The notes under the pieces are model-generated. The model had not been told where the DNA came from and made no database searches. It saw nothing but the letters and a program-made list of their open reading frames with translations. Below are positions 24,294-38,900 of a stretch of DNA of 64,000 nt, piece by piece. A program made the translations under genes and the position numbers. This stretch comes from Ptychodera flava (taxonomy: Eukaryota; Hemichordata; Enteropneusta; Ptychoderidae), in contig NC_091941.1 of assembly GCF_041260155.1 (NCBI RefSeq), forward strand, positions 39,008,747 through 39,072,746, given 5' to 3'. Numbering within the stretch: position 1 is the stretch's first letter; each line of letters starts with the position of its first letter.

Positions 24294-27015
24294 ATGGAGT
24301 TTGACATGTATTTAGAAAGGGAGATTGAACTCAATCAACTGCATGAAGATATGTAAGTATTGCAAGCCATCGAAGGAACCTAGCTCTCTGCGTACAGCAA
24401 GCTGCAGTGGGCTTGAAGGTAGAGGTTTTGGGGTATGTCGGTCGGGCCACAGTGGATAGGGAGACTGGTCAGACAGTTGCCGTCTGACCCACATACCCAG
24501 GCAAACCTCGAGCTACAGCGCTGAAACTACGTACAGCCCTGCTACGCAGAGCTACCCGACTTCACAGTACCTCGGACACCGAGCGCAAAGGTGCAAGCTG
24601 GCAGTGGGCCACACTTTTTAAGTTTTGTCGAATGGTCGAACAGGGGCCTTCGGCGCAAGGCAGTATGATGACGCGGAAAAGGAATTAGCAGAATCAGAAG
24701 AGCGAGTCTATGACTTGTCTTAGTTATCAGCAATACCGACCACGTAATTAGGCATTTAGCATGGAGGTATTTTAACAAACTCGGGGAGAGACTTCCGTGG
24801 CGTTTTAATACCAGCTTCATCACAATTTAAGAGAACTTTCAGTCATCTATTGTTATTACATCTGTACGTATTAATTGTGGATCACAAACTTTGCGGCAAG
24901 TGTAGAATTTTACTAATGAAAATGAAATCTAAAATTTAATAGGGACAATTGACATAGCAAATTTATAAGACAGAAAATACTCAAGTAGATTTCAAACTGT
25001 TGGGGAGTAACTAAATTCTATGAGAAGTACATACCGAATGTATTGCACTTAAACACAAACGATATCGCCACATAATATTTGGTATCATTGATTGACCATA
25101 TTCACCACCTTTTCTTTCTCAGCCTTTCGAGACGAGAAGTACTATTACGACATTCAGAATGGCGTCTTGGTCATCTGGAGAGAAAGCGAGCAGACAGCGC
25201 CGCAAATTCTGCACTAGCAAAACAAAGAAACAAAACTCTCCTAGAGGTACAGTGCAAAAGGAATTTCTGTGCAAATAATTTGAACTTCTGATATTTTTGA
25301 TTCATGCCAGTGAAAAATCAATCTCCTATCCCTGTTCTCACGTTACTTCTTTCTGATGACTGCTCACATGATGTTAGTTCTTTGTATTCTGTTGGAAGTT
25401 TTGTCAAGTTAATCACTTTGATTCAAGAAAGACCTGCAGAAGTCAAAGTTTCTGTACCCAATATAGCAACTTCCACCAGTTCTGTCCATCTACATGTACA
25501 TTTCATCCATCAACCTGTTTTTGCCCTTCAAGAAATCATCATTGCCAGCGTAAAACGATACTAGAATATGAACTGCACAACAACACAAAGCAGGTTGTAG
25601 AATTGAAATGAAATAATACCATAAAGTTCATTGACCTTTGCAGGACATCACCAAAGTTCAAAGTGAATTTCGGGGCAGGGCAAGTAAAGGACCATCTCCT
25701 AAACTTCAGGCTTTTCAGGTATATACAATTTTCAATTTTCATGGATTAAGCAGTTTGCCATTACGTTCACCATGAACCAGTACATATTCATGTAAGTGGT
25801 AAACTGTAGCTGTCTTACAGTCCACGCAGATACATATACATTGATTTACATATTGTAGCCATTGAAAGTGTGCAGAATATTATTGTAAAATTCCTTCACT
25901 CTTTCTTACATTTATTGCATGTATAGTACATCGTGGTTGTATGTTCGTTAATAAATTTATCATTTACTAGGAAAAAACCTTAAGAATCACTACATATGTT
26001 ACCTTTAATAGTATTTTGACTCAGAATAAATGTATCATGATGTGAAACATGGTATTTTGTTCCAATCAAAAATAGCCTATATGTAATGAAGCCCAATTGG
26101 CGAAAATTGTCAAAATCCCAAACTTACACATGGCTGGTCCCATTACTGTAACAGGTAGAGGTAATTTAATTTGGTAATTTTGTAATGACATGTACAGATG
26201 GTGTACGTTTTTGATCATTTTTCTCCAAGTTTGATAACTTGTCAGAAATCACTGGGCCCAGAGGGATGGTAGAGCATGTGATTTGTAGGTCCTTGGGAAT
26301 GACCCACTTATATTTTGAAACAATGACAAAGTAGTAACTATATATGTTTGACGGTGTTTATAACAGTTTGGATGGTTGAATAGAGTCACAAACCACCTGC
26401 TTGATTGCATGGAAAGTTGTGTTACAGACTACAAGAACAAATTGTGCCATTCATGTTTGTCAGGATTACAGTTACAAACTGAGCAATATTATATTATTTG
26501 AGAACATTTTGTCAATTTTGGCCCAATGATCCTTCATTCAGAAACTACTGATGTGGTTACTTTGGAACTTCATTAGTTCCTACAGATGTTCTCATTTAGC
26601 TGTGGTAAACCAAGGTTCATTGTATAATGTGATTTTTTTTGTAATGAAAGCTTTACATTGTACATTATTCCACGTGGGATGTCCTATTTCTGAGATAACA
26701 ATTAAGTCCTTCAGTTTTGCCTAATTGTCTCAGATGCCGCTAGATCACGCTAGTTTCATTTGAATTCCGTGAACTCTGCAAGAATCAATTGTTTGTAATA
26801 TTTTATATGAGTCACACATCTGGGATATTAAATCTTTTTGCATGTATTGTTGTAACCAAATAATAGGTATTTACAAGTTCTGCCTTTTGATTTTGATTCA
26901 TAAGGAAAGTTATCATGCGATGTTAGAGAGTGAAATTCCAGTATGGAAGGAAGGATTGAGAACTGCCAAGAAATCACCAAGGTCACCAAGACCACCAATC
27001 TCCCCACAAAGATAA
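24294..27015 (+). CDS. CEP15: CEP15/C3orf14-like small centrosomal protein
   Basis: Four exons (24294-24352, 25123-25246, 25644-25718, 26905-27015) join in phase to give 122 residues; human C3orf14/CEP15, as I remember it, has 128. Matching blocks are EREIELNQLHEDILSRR against the human EIRL..RHEEIVSQR region, NKTLLEDI against NLSLLKDI, and ESYHAMLESEIPVWKEGL against RYWASVEEYIPKWEQFL. The protein is mostly helical and charged, with a basic Ser/Pro tail (SPRSPRPPISP) that would suit proline-directed kinases. Human CEP15 is a little-studied centrosome/cilium-associated protein. The assignment rests on recalled human sequence, so orthology is likely rather than proven. Confidence 0.75.
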
Positions 27016-28869
27016 TAAGAAGAGTCTTGGATCATCTCTCCATTCAGATTATGCTGTTTGGTTTTGGTATTACAATAACAATGGAACTTGTTAACTTAAC
27101 AGACGGGGAACCCTGAGAAAATGACTGACCAACTGGTGATATTTACCAATTATTTAAGAATGCAAGTTTTGTCAGTGGTGACAGCAAGTTTTATCCATTT
27201 CAATTTAATGAAAACTTGCAATCAGAAATTGCAGTATTTGGAAAGAAGAGGCCTTTTGTATACCTTATTTACATTTTGTAATTGTTTTCAAAGTTTAAAA
27301 CTATGAAACTGCAAGTTCATCTATATATCTTTTTTCACAGTGTGTCGTGAAAATATTTGTGACTGTAAACTTAGAGCCAAGCACTGTAGAATCATAGACT
27401 TCAATTATTTAATTTCACTATTTTGATGTTTGAGATATTTTCACAACAATTTAATTCACTTACATGTATTAATTTGTCACCAACTTACAGCCAAGTACTG
27501 TAAAATCATCAACTTCTAGTATTTCATTTCACTATTTCGATATTTTAGACATTTTCAAAGGAATCAAGATTAATTGATTTGTCAGAAGAACAATGGAATC
27601 TGTTCTTGTATATTATTATTAAGTATATTACTGGAATTTAATTTAGTGGATTTCATTTACAGGTAGCATTTTTCATTATTCATTCAGCGAAAAAGGTGAC
27701 ATATACAGTTGTCACTGTATATAATAAATAAATTTACAGTAATTTTGACTGTTGGCACAGCTGTGACTTTTGATGAAATTCTTGTGATAGGTAACTTAAC
27801 TAAAGCTAAATTTTAAGTTTCATTATTCAATACTTTCATTATTTCACAAAGATGTGTATGGTGTCTCGTATGTAGTATGCTATGTTTGTCGGCCTTTTTT
27901 CCAAACTCAGTGTTTCACTCGTACAGTCATACACTTTGCCTCTGTAAACCTGTAATTTTTATGCAGAGTCTTGAAATACCTTAAGTTTATTCCACTGTTA
28001 CAATCAACTTTCCACTTCTAGCACAAATTTTTGGGCATTTACAAATACTTTCATTGCAGACTACATATACGGATGTTTGATTAAAATATCAAAGCATTGT
28101 AATATTTACTGATTGTGTTTCCACAATGGTACATTAATAAATGACATCACAATGTACATCAAACTACACACAGTCAATTGACTTTTCAGTTTCCCAAATG
28201 TAATGTAATGTAATTTAAAGTTAAAGTGGACTTACAACTTCCAGAATTTCACCAATCTGTATGAATTTTAGAGAAAATATAGAATTTATAAGAGGACAGC
28301 ATTGTCCTATTCAACATAGCGAATATACAGCGTTTTTCCCCTAATGCCAAGATAGTGAGTGTGTAATTGTTATGTTAGAGACAAAGGAAAAATAAACTGA
28401 GCTGCTTTATCCAAGTAAAGATATTTATTCCAGTTTTTAATATTTTCAAATCTTGTACTACTTCAGTTGTCATAGTTTTTTTTATCATGTAATTTGATGC
28501 TAGGATTTTTATGATTAGCAAATAAAGTTATTCAGAAATTGGTATTTTCAGAAATAAAGTAGATAAAGTAAATTCAGAAATTGTTTTTCAAAAATACAAC
28601 CCCATTTTTTCAAGTGTAAAATGTGACAGTCCCTTTCAGATCATCTGATTAGACTATTGAACTGTGATTTGCTTGTCACCTGTCAGACTCGGTTGTACAT
28701 CCAACATACCTAGTGTGTCAGTCAATGAAACCTACATGTAGGAAGTAACAAAAAACCATGATCTACTTCTATTCGTGTATACATTGTACTTTTCAATTTT
28801 GTTGCTTATGCCATAGTTCCAGAAATCTTAAATATAAAATATTAGCCTTCCCAGAAATGTCCATTGTAA
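27016..28869. other. 3' UTR and intergenic DNA
   Basis: AT-rich DNA after the CEP15-like gene. A poorly conserved duplication occurs around 27360-27560: phrases on AGCCAAGCACTGTAGAATCAT and AGCCAAGTACTGTAAAATCAT recur about 130 bases apart. Candidate AATAAA signals lie at about 27724-27732. No gene recognised. Confidence 0.45.
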
Positions 28870-29130
28870 ATTTGACTATCTCCGAAACAATTTTGTAAAC
28901 CACACCCCTATGATTTCCACCGAATACCCCCCCCCCCCCCCTTCAATGAAGACTCCCTCGCACAGTACTCGTCCCTGCCTGGCATGAAGGTACCCAAATA
29001 GTCGGGTTTCCTTCCCCCTTTCTACGTTAGCACAGCGCAGCCAGCGGTAGATAGGGGCAGGGAACCCAGGGAACCAGACTAGGTACCGCGAGAGCGCGCT
29101 CGCCGGCGATTTCGACCAATCTCGAGGCAT
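28870..29130. other. GC-rich patch with a C-tract
   Basis: A run of about 18 C residues begins near 28927, followed by roughly 190 bases of unusually GC-rich sequence ending in GAGAGCGCGCTCGCCGGCG. It may be a CpG-island shore of the VIPAS39 promoter or an element end. No convincing coding sequence was found. Confidence 0.35.
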
Positions 29131-29199
29131 ATTATATTGTGACTATAGTTGTTAATATCATTTAAATTTTAATAATTCATAAGCATAAATCATATCCCT

Positions 29200-29310
29200 A
29201 GCCCGGGATCCCTAGTTTCCCGTCCCCATGTTTTGCGCGAACTTGTTTACATCTGACGTCATTATCCATTTCCCGATTTCCCATAATCCATTTTCATAAC
29301 ATTCAAAATG
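29200..29310 (+). promoter_or_regulatory. VIPAS39 core promoter with CRE and YY1-like motif
   Basis: A perfect cAMP-response element, TGACGTCA, lies at 29254-29261, about 50 bases before the start codon. The start codon sits in AAAATGGCG, the core of the YY1 consensus AANATGGCG, an arrangement common in housekeeping genes with very short 5' UTRs. No TATA box is evident. Binding is inferred from motif match only. Confidence 0.55.
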
Positions 29311-29885
29311 GCGTCGAGATCTTGGAGGGTAAGTTGTATCTGCCAACTTAACTATTCGAGCATAAAATTCATAGTATTGTAGCTTAATCGAGGAACGTCA
29401 CGCAATTTCTTTCATTCCTTTTACTTATCAGTAAATGATAATTGACAAAATATGCATTCGATTCATATGCTCACCCTTCGATTGCTCAATATCTTCACAA
29501 ACGTAATCATAGTATGGACACTGCGTTGGGCTTCGGAACTACCGCTATGGAGTCCGGAGGTAGGAGTGGAGTGGCCCAACCCCTAAAATGCACATATGGA
29601 GAACCTGACTATTAAACTGACCATGGGGACTTGGACCCCAGGGAGTGGAGTCCACCCTTGCCCACTCAACGACGGAGTGCAAGGCCTGGCAACCTATTTA
29701 AAACCATATTGTGTTTGCCCTCAAAGCTCCACCCCTAAAAAATTTGGGAGTGTGAAAAGCCAAATATATTTAATAATTACACATATTACTTCAAGTACGT
29801 TAAGAACAAAGTAATAATACATGTTACTTAAGTTTCATGCATCCTGCAATCTTCAGACAGATGACATCTGTATACTTATACATAA

Positions 29886-29947
<62 letters not shown>

Positions 29948-32900
29948 ATATATATATATATATATTCCCCAAATTGATGCAAAGTTTCCAGAAAGACACG
30001 TTTGTTAGAAGGCACACTGCCCACAGACAACTGGTCCTTTAAAGTTTCCAGAAAGACACGTTTGTTAGAAGGCACACTGCCCACAGACAACTGGTCCTTT
30101 AGAAGTTTTACATAGCATTGCCGTTTACCTTAACACAAAATTTTCATTAGCATACACTGTTGTCACAGGTATCTTCATGCAGGGCTCGAAATTAACTTTT
30201 TTCCCTGGTACAGTGGTAGTCCACTTGGGCTACCATTTTCTGAAATTATTAGTCCAGTGACAATGGTTGGTAGTCCATGCATATTTTAGTTTAGGGATTT
30301 TTTCATTAACAAGAGAAGAAAAAGCTATTTTTCAAGATTCTGCTCGTGAAGTGAATTTGTTAGACATTTGATATGAATACTTGCACACCTTTATCACTCA
30401 AAGGAAAGTGGTATAATTGACGACAGTGACACTAAAAAGTTTGGTGACCTATCATTTTATTGACAACCCGTTCCATTCTCAGAGTTGCGTGCCGATTTTG
30501 AACATCTTCATGGCAATGACCACCACCTTCTCAGTAGGGCTAAAAACAGACCATGGGCTTTCTGTAGTAGGGACGAGTTTGTGATTGATACCTTTTGATC
30601 AAAATGCAATGAGAATACGTTTTCATTGGCCATCATTTTCTGTGCCTGTGATTCAAGTACATTGGTTGAGATATTGAAACTTTGTTGCAAAGTTCCATTG
30701 CAAGGTCGTCTTTGTAATTTGCAAAACAAAGTCGTGGTCTGGCCTTCCTGTGTCCAGCTGGGTTCGACTGCATTTAGCTCGTCCAAAAATGAAAGACCGG
30801 ACATGGCACGCCAAGTACTGACTGAATTTCATGTGCCAGACTTTGGTAGTCCATGTGGGCTACCATTTCATGGACTTTGGTAGCCCCAGGGAAAAGTTAG
30901 TAGTCTGTGGACGCGGGACTACCGCTAATTTCGAGCCCTGTCATGTAATATAATTTATAATGATGTCCAAGACTCCGATGAAATTTTTAGTGTTGTACTC
31001 TGTATGTAAGGACCAACAAAAATATGTTTTGACACTCCAAACCAAAACTATGATGGTCTCTTTCATAACACAACTTGAAGGTTATCTTATTACCATCCTG
31101 TATTAACAAAGGTTAGTCACTATCAGAGTCATTGTCAGTATTACACCACAGACTCTGTAAGGAGTTTAAATATATAGTCACCAACTTCTTTGAGAATTCA
31201 TTCACCACTGCTAGATTGTGTGTAGCATAGAACTATTGTCATCTCAGTATTGTTGTATATTAAAAACAACAGCAGTTGCAATGCATATCTAGGAGAATTG
31301 GTACAGGGAGGCATATCTAGGAGAACATTTGAGAAAAATTATCAAAAGACCAAGACTATAAAAACAAGCATGGTTTCATTTTGCCAACCTGACATATGTC
31401 ACTCTGGTTCCAGTTCAAGTTTTAATTGCTACTCATTGATCTATCCATGTCCGAAAAGTATAGTAGTTACACATGGATCAAGCTGTTCTTCTGATGGTAT
31501 TCTCGACCGCGGGCCATCCGGGTACTTGCGGGTTCTTACGTCATTATTGCGTCACAGCGCCGTGGGGAAGTTCGGATTTTTCAACCACCAAAGCAATATT
31601 CAAAGTTTCAATATACATAAATGACATAACTTTTAGTTCTGATTTTTTCCACACAATTTCTGTATCATTCGCTCTTCTGTATCGTCTGATCTCTCATTCA
31701 CCTCGCTCGTATGCGTTTCACCTACTGACGTCACTCGGCAGTTGAGAATAACTTTATATTGTATCATCACAGGAGTCTCACGGCCTCAAAAAGAATATAC
31801 TGTTGAGAAGGATATATTTATTCAATATTCTTAGCTTGGAGAAGTTTTTAAAGTGTGTGAAAATGTACAAATCTGATTTTCAGTACTCTATTCATAATGC
31901 TGTTATTGTTTCAGCGATCCAATGAGGATGATGATGACTATTGGGGTATGACAAGCAAGAAAAGTCTGACTAATCCATTTGACTTTGATGATGATGTAAC
32001 AGACTTTGATGATAATGAAGTGGTAAGTGTGTTTACGGTCACTCCACAAAAGTGACCATGGTCTGTTAACCAATGCAGCTCACACTTTATCAAGCTTGAA
32101 CAAATCCAGTGGACTTAGGTCAGGTAGTACATTTTGTTCTGAGACCAGTGCCAATCCGGTGGTCCACAACCAGACAACACTAGCACAGGACTAGCAAAAC
32201 AGACTGCACAACTACTAGACTTGTATCTATACTGTTTCAGGAACCACCAAACACGAACTGTATTACAAGGGACAACCAATTTACATAACAACACATAATT
32301 GCATATTCCTTTTTTGTGAAGATGCATTCATTTGTATCGTCATTAACATGTAAATAGATTGCTTGAAAAAAAGGTGGGGGTGGCCAGCCCCTAAAATTCC
32401 CTTACGGAGAGCCTGACAAACTGGATTTGCTCACCCTAATTGAAAATCAGACTTTCATTATATAATATATGCTGTACTATGATGTTATATGCTTGTTAGC
32501 AGAAAATTCTATCACTCATGCTGTTTTGACAATTTTATACTTCAAAGTTTGTTCTACCTGCTTCTACCTGGCAAGGCTTTCTACTTTGTCCATAAAGTAT
32601 GCAATGTCGGTCAGTGTACAGATGCCTAGATCGTTTTATCTACCAATACTTGCATGCCAGCTGATATTGTAATTCTACAGTACTTCATCTCAGAAAGTAA
32701 ATATCTGACCAACTTGTGTGGCAAGAATTAACATGATTGGGAATCAGCAACCTCTCTCATTGAAACTAGGTAAACTTATTAGAAGTTTGAGATTTGTACA
32801 GATTAGGGAGACAATATCATAATAATAATTCAAAGATATATTAAATATTTGTATCGTTCACGATGGATAGAGTGGTTGGTTGACTGTTAGCAGACAGCAG

Positions 32901-35900
32901 CAAGCCAGTGAGTTATCCAAGACCATGAAAGAAGTTGCCAAGAACTTTGAACCTGATGATTCTGACTCCATAGATCTTATATCTTGGGATGGAACAAAGA
33001 CGGGAGGTTAGTGGTTCAGGCTAATATTTTTGAAAAAAATTTAGGATATGATATTAGTGAACGTCTACCAAATAGCAATACTTGTTGATGTTGTCCATTG
33101 AGCTCGCCATGTCATCAAACCTTTCTGATTGTTTTATTGTGGAGAGTGCTATCCATAGTTTCCTACTCATGGTGAATTTCCTTGAGATGAAAATACTTGA
33201 ATCTAGAATTTCTGTTGATCATGTTATCATAGTTTGAACCCTAGTCCAGCTAATTGAAGTGTTCTAAGAATGACAATTAACATACTGATACCACTGACTG
33301 AATATATTTTTGTTGAAATGACATTTTTAATTACTGTATGACACCGTTGCACTTTGACCTTGCATGTGTCTTTATGCAGTAGAAATTAAATCAGCCAGAT
33401 ATAGGCCAAATGATAACAGTACCTCATGGCAAGCAGTGTCTACAAATAGTCAGAAAAGTTCACCAACACCATCAGCATTCTCTGGCTCAACATCAACTTA
33501 CCCATCAGCTGGACATTCAAGAACTTCTAGTCAGGGTATGTATCTATGTATAATGAAAGTGAAATAGGCATTAATAAGCTTAGATACAGGGCTTAGAATG
33601 TTCCAAATACCGTGGCAAATTCTTATGAGAAGTGTTGTCTATTTCACATTGAGTTATCTGTTTCATCAACACCAGATGTGGAATTTGCCAGGCCTCCAAA
33701 TAACTATGCAAGCCACACAGGCAAGTGGATCATACAGATGTAATTCAGAAGCAAGGGTTTCTTGGTTGCATGTGGTGAACAAAACATTCTTGTTCTTCAG
33801 CCAATTGAACAATGCTCACGTCAAATTTCTGGCGTAAAAACTTGTGTGTCTTCTTAAATTCCTTTCGGTGAATGTGTCCTCTGAGATTCAATCTAACAGC
33901 AATCAACCAGTATAACATAAATTCAATTTATACTTATTTTATATGCACCAACACTCTTGAGATTTAATACAGCCCATGTATTAAAATATGCATGCATAAT
34001 TTACACTTTACATCTTAAAAGAATGCAGTCAACCCCACTTACTCATTAAGTAGCATGTCAACACTCTCTTTGACTTTGGTGTTATTAATTCTGATCAGGA
34101 ATTGAGACACAATACTCATATTGACAGTGTCATGAGTAACTAGACTGTGGACAGCTACTTGTCCCATTTTGGTCTCTGATGGTTAGTGCAGTTTGAAAGT
34201 TTTGCTGGGCACAAAGAATTCTCTCGTGCCTCCAGCTCCTCGTTGTGGGGATAGGCATACTCCATTAGGCACAGAAGGCACAAGGGACTGTGTACAGTTT
34301 ATTAGGTTTACCGTGTAATGTATACATGTTATTGCAAAATCTACTCAGCAACAGATGTGACAAGAATTATATGAGTTGAAATCTTAACTGAATTTTTATC
34401 CAGGAAACAACAGATATGGAGTGAGTGTGACATCAGAGCCTTCAAGTATTTCAGAAGGTAAGAAATTCATTCCATTAATTGCAAAGAAATTGAAACAGAT
34501 ATTTGTTAAATGTAACAGTACTGTTCTAGTAGGGTACAATGCTGCACAATTAGGACATAGAATTGAAAAATTACTGAGAAGTTTTGCAGTCTGCATCAAA
34601 CAATGTAAATATTGATTGAATTGAAAGTTAAACAAAAACAACTTTCATAAAATTCAATGCATTCTGAAAGTTCCATTGTAGACAGCATCTTCTTGTGAGA
34701 TGCTTTCAGTAGAAAATTGTCAGAGTTATTGAGGTGCTTGTGTCCACAGTGTATTCTTCCCAATATGCCTTTTCTGCAATGAATTATTCTGTCACAAATT
34801 TGCCTGCTGATGAATTTCAACGCCATCCATATTTTCAGCTGTGAGTGCAGCAGTAGTACCAAAAAAGCCACCTACAGCAACTGAAGTTTCTAAGTTAGAG
34901 TCACAAGTTAAAATGCTGCAGAGATCTCTTGAGGTGAGTGATACAAAGTCAGAAATAAGTGTTCAAAGAAGTCAGTGCAATTATCAGGCTATTTTAGCCA
35001 TTATATGTATGTTGATTTTCATGGTCAAAGGCATAAACATTCAGTTAAAAAAATGTAGGAAAGTTTTATAAATTTTCATAAAATACATTGTTTTTGAAGT
35101 TGAATATCTACAAAAAATGACCATCTGAAAGTGTTTTTGAACCCAAACTATGATCAAAGTCTGGTTGTTACTAGTGTGCAAACACAGATTGTTGGTTTTA
35201 CAAGCCACGGAATGTAGTAAGGCTGCCAGTTTGATGTAAACCTCTCAGTTACACAAAAACATATATGTGTTAGCAGGGTATTGCTTAGGGTGGTGTGTGT
35301 TTCAGGTCTGTGTTTAAAGTGTTTTGTTGGTCCTGGAGTCTGGACTTCTCTGTTTTGTATCAACATAGTCACAGTAGTAGCAATGTTACTGTCAATTCCA
35401 AGCCATTCCTCTGTATTTTTGTTTTCTAATATTATCAAAAACACTGTTTGGCATTTTCATACAACACTACCAAGCAAGCAGTGTAATATTAGGATAGTAC
35501 AAAGATGTCTCTCACCATTACAGAGGTAGAAAGAACAGCTGTTTTGTTTCAGATTTGTGGACCAAGATGTTTTAAACATTTGAAGTCATCAGTTACAAAG
35601 TTTGGCTGTTTTGCTCACCAATAAAATGATTGCATGTCAAAAAATGTAATATTCATACCTTTTGATGTTTTTCACATTCCCTTTGTAAAAACATTTGATT
35701 ACTTTCTACACTAAGACGTTTTGTGTTGATACTGTTGTGGTCTAGCTTACAATAATAACTTAAATCCTTTCACAACCAGAAGTTTATGCAAATTGATTGA
35801 CATGATAAGATGAATGTACCTATAATATTAAGGCAAAAGATCTGTAAGCATGAAGACAGATGTGTGCAATATTGAAAGCCTTGACTCATATGACATTTGA

Positions 35901-38900
35901 TTTCATAATGAGTTTTGGGAATGTAAGTACATTTAGATGATATGTTCCAAATACATGTACCAACTTACTATGTTCAACATCTATTTGCAGTCAGCACGGA
36001 GTGACAGATGGTCAGTCCTTTCCCCAGAGATGACAATCAAAAGAGTTATTGCTGGAGATCCATATTCATTGGAATTATATAAATCACTTAGTGATAAACT
36101 TGCTCTTCTAGATGAAGCTGTGAAATCACATGATGGAAATGCAATCATAGCAGTAAGTTACTTTGTATATTTTTTGAACCCAAGTGGTGATCACATACTT
36201 ATTTTGAAATTTCTGATCTCATGTTCATTTTTATCATATCACATGCACATGCTACAGTAAATATAGTTTTTTGCTAAACAATTAGTTTGATTTCCTTCAA
36301 GATGTAAACAATCAACATTTTTTTTGTTATTATACAGGTTATTTTGTTTTTGAAAAACAGTTTGAAGAAAACGTTATTCATAAAGGAATTGAATAAAAGA
36401 CCAGATGCAGTCAATCAATACCTCCATTACATGAAGGGTCACTATGAATTAATTGAAATGGGAGAATTTCTTAGGTAAGTCAAAATTTGAAAGAACTTCT
36501 CTGTGCAGTACAATGACTCAAAACTATGTTGAGGTCATGCCATTTGTTTCCATGAGTGTGTTCAATTTTGCAGCACTGTAGGATTACTTAAGTAATGTTT
36601 TTTCCTGTCCACAGAAACATTGGCAGGATAGAAGAAGCAGCTGTAAGTATTCTTGTTGTTGTTTAGTGAATGGATATTCAACACCTATCATATATATCTG
36701 ATTAAGTGTAATTTGAAGCACACTTGACGTTGTGAGAAAATAACAGGGCTTAGCTACTTCAGCCAATCATTTTGTTTTACACATATATAAAATTTGGTTA
36801 CAAGCCATTTCAACACTATTACAGTGGTGGAATCTTTTGCTCAAGTATAAAAATGAAGAAATAATGATAAAATGACCATCACTGGAACAAAATAGAAGAT
36901 TTGTCTATTATTTTGATTTTGAATGAATTGGTGTAGATTTCCATTTTTTTGATATATTTCCAGATGTTGAAATACAAACAAGCTTTAGGATTCAATCAAG
37001 CAGAAGACAAGCTCCGAAATTTACAAAATTGTTTAAGGTGAGTAAGTGGAATCAGATACTATGATAGTTCTTCTTTTGTGTCCATGAATAGGAAAGCATT
37101 CTAAAGATACTCAACAACATATATTGATACTATGTCTAGAAACAACTGTGTCTCGGTCACATTTTGTCATACATATGTAGTATTATGAAATGTACAATGA
37201 GAACTCTGCAAAAGCTGTCCAACATTTGTACTTGGTAATTTTATTGTGACAAGAAATCACACATGTGTGATGCAAACTTGTCCAAGTTCTTAGTCATGAT
37301 ACATGATACAGTATTACTGCTAGATTCTGGTTCCAAAACTCATGGTTTGTCATCCTGTAGATAAGACATTTTCACGGAAGCATTATCTGTTTGCTTCAAC
37401 TAGATGCATAGCTTTGGCATGTTTTTTCTAAAATCAGGATCAATTTATTTCTTTCCTGTAGGGGTCAATTCAAAGATAACTGGAGTCTAAGTGAATCTAC
37501 AGAATATGTAGAAGATCATTGTGCATTACTGGAGAGACAGATAGCAATAGAGGTATGTGCATGGCAATAAAAGTATGTGCATACCAATAGAGGTATGTGC
37601 ATAACAATAGAGGTATCCGCATACCAATAGAGGTATATGCATACCAAGATGTATATTCATGGCAATAGAGGTATATGCATGGCAATAGAGGTATGTGCAT
37701 ACCAATAGAGGTATGTGCATAACAATAGAGGTATCCGCATACCAATAGAGGTATATGCATACCAAGAGGTATATTCATGGAAATAGAGGTATATGCGTGG
37801 TAATAGAGGTATATGCATACCAATAGAGGTATATGCATGGCAATAGAGGTATATGCATACCAATAGAGGTATATGCATGGCAATAGAGGTAAATGCATGG
37901 TAATAGAGGTATATGCATCGCAATAGAGGTATATGCATGGCAATAGAGGTATATGCATGGCAATAGAGGTATATGCATGTCAATAGAGGTATATCTTGAC
38001 AGTTAAATAATAACACATGACAGTGAGGGCAATATCACGATTTGTGGCCTGCCCAAGGGATGGTTATCCTGACTGAAATATTGATGATGCTCGAGCTGCA
38101 AGTGGGGTATCATCTATATTTCGGTCAATGACACCTACCCAAGGGCAGGCCATAAATTGTGATATTGCCCGATCTTCATGTTTAATTAATTTTAATACAC
38201 CAAATATTTGAAATCATCACAAAATCCAGTATTTTTACTTTGCGCATCAAATGACAGGTTGAAATAACGCACAAATTTTTGAATGACGAATTTTAAATAT
38301 CTTGTGCAAGAGTTCCTGGCGCCTGTACACTACAATGCATATGTGTGCTTCAAACTTGCGTTCGAACAGCTCACGGGCGAGAGTCAAGGGCAATAGCAAA
38401 TCAAACCATGTTATATCACTTTTTGGAATGCCATGTGGCAGAGTTTTAGCCAATAATGAAATCAGTACTATAGGTGAGGTGTAATAAATAGCAATAGAGG
38501 TATATATTGACAGCAATGTCGGTATATATTGACAGATAGCAATGTCGGTATATATTGACAGATAGTAATAGGTGTATATATTGACAGATAGCAATGTTGG
38601 TATATATTGACAGATAGCAATGTCGGTATATATTGACAGATAGCAAAAGAGATATATTGACAGATAGCAATAGAGGTATATGTTGACAGATAGCAATGTT
38701 GGTATATATTGATAGATAGCAATGTCGGTATATATTGACAGATAGCAATAGGTGTATATATTGACAGATAGCAATAGGTGTATATATTGACAGATAGCAA
38801 TGTCGGTATATTATATTGACAGATAGCAATGTTGGTATATATTGACAGATAGCAATGTTGGTATATATTGATAGATAGCAATGTCGGTATATATTGACAG

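Noticed and set aside
24312-24823. Minus-strand open frames over the first intron of the CEP15-like gene
   Set aside because: They overlap the first exon and intron on the opposite strand and show no recognisable protein features.
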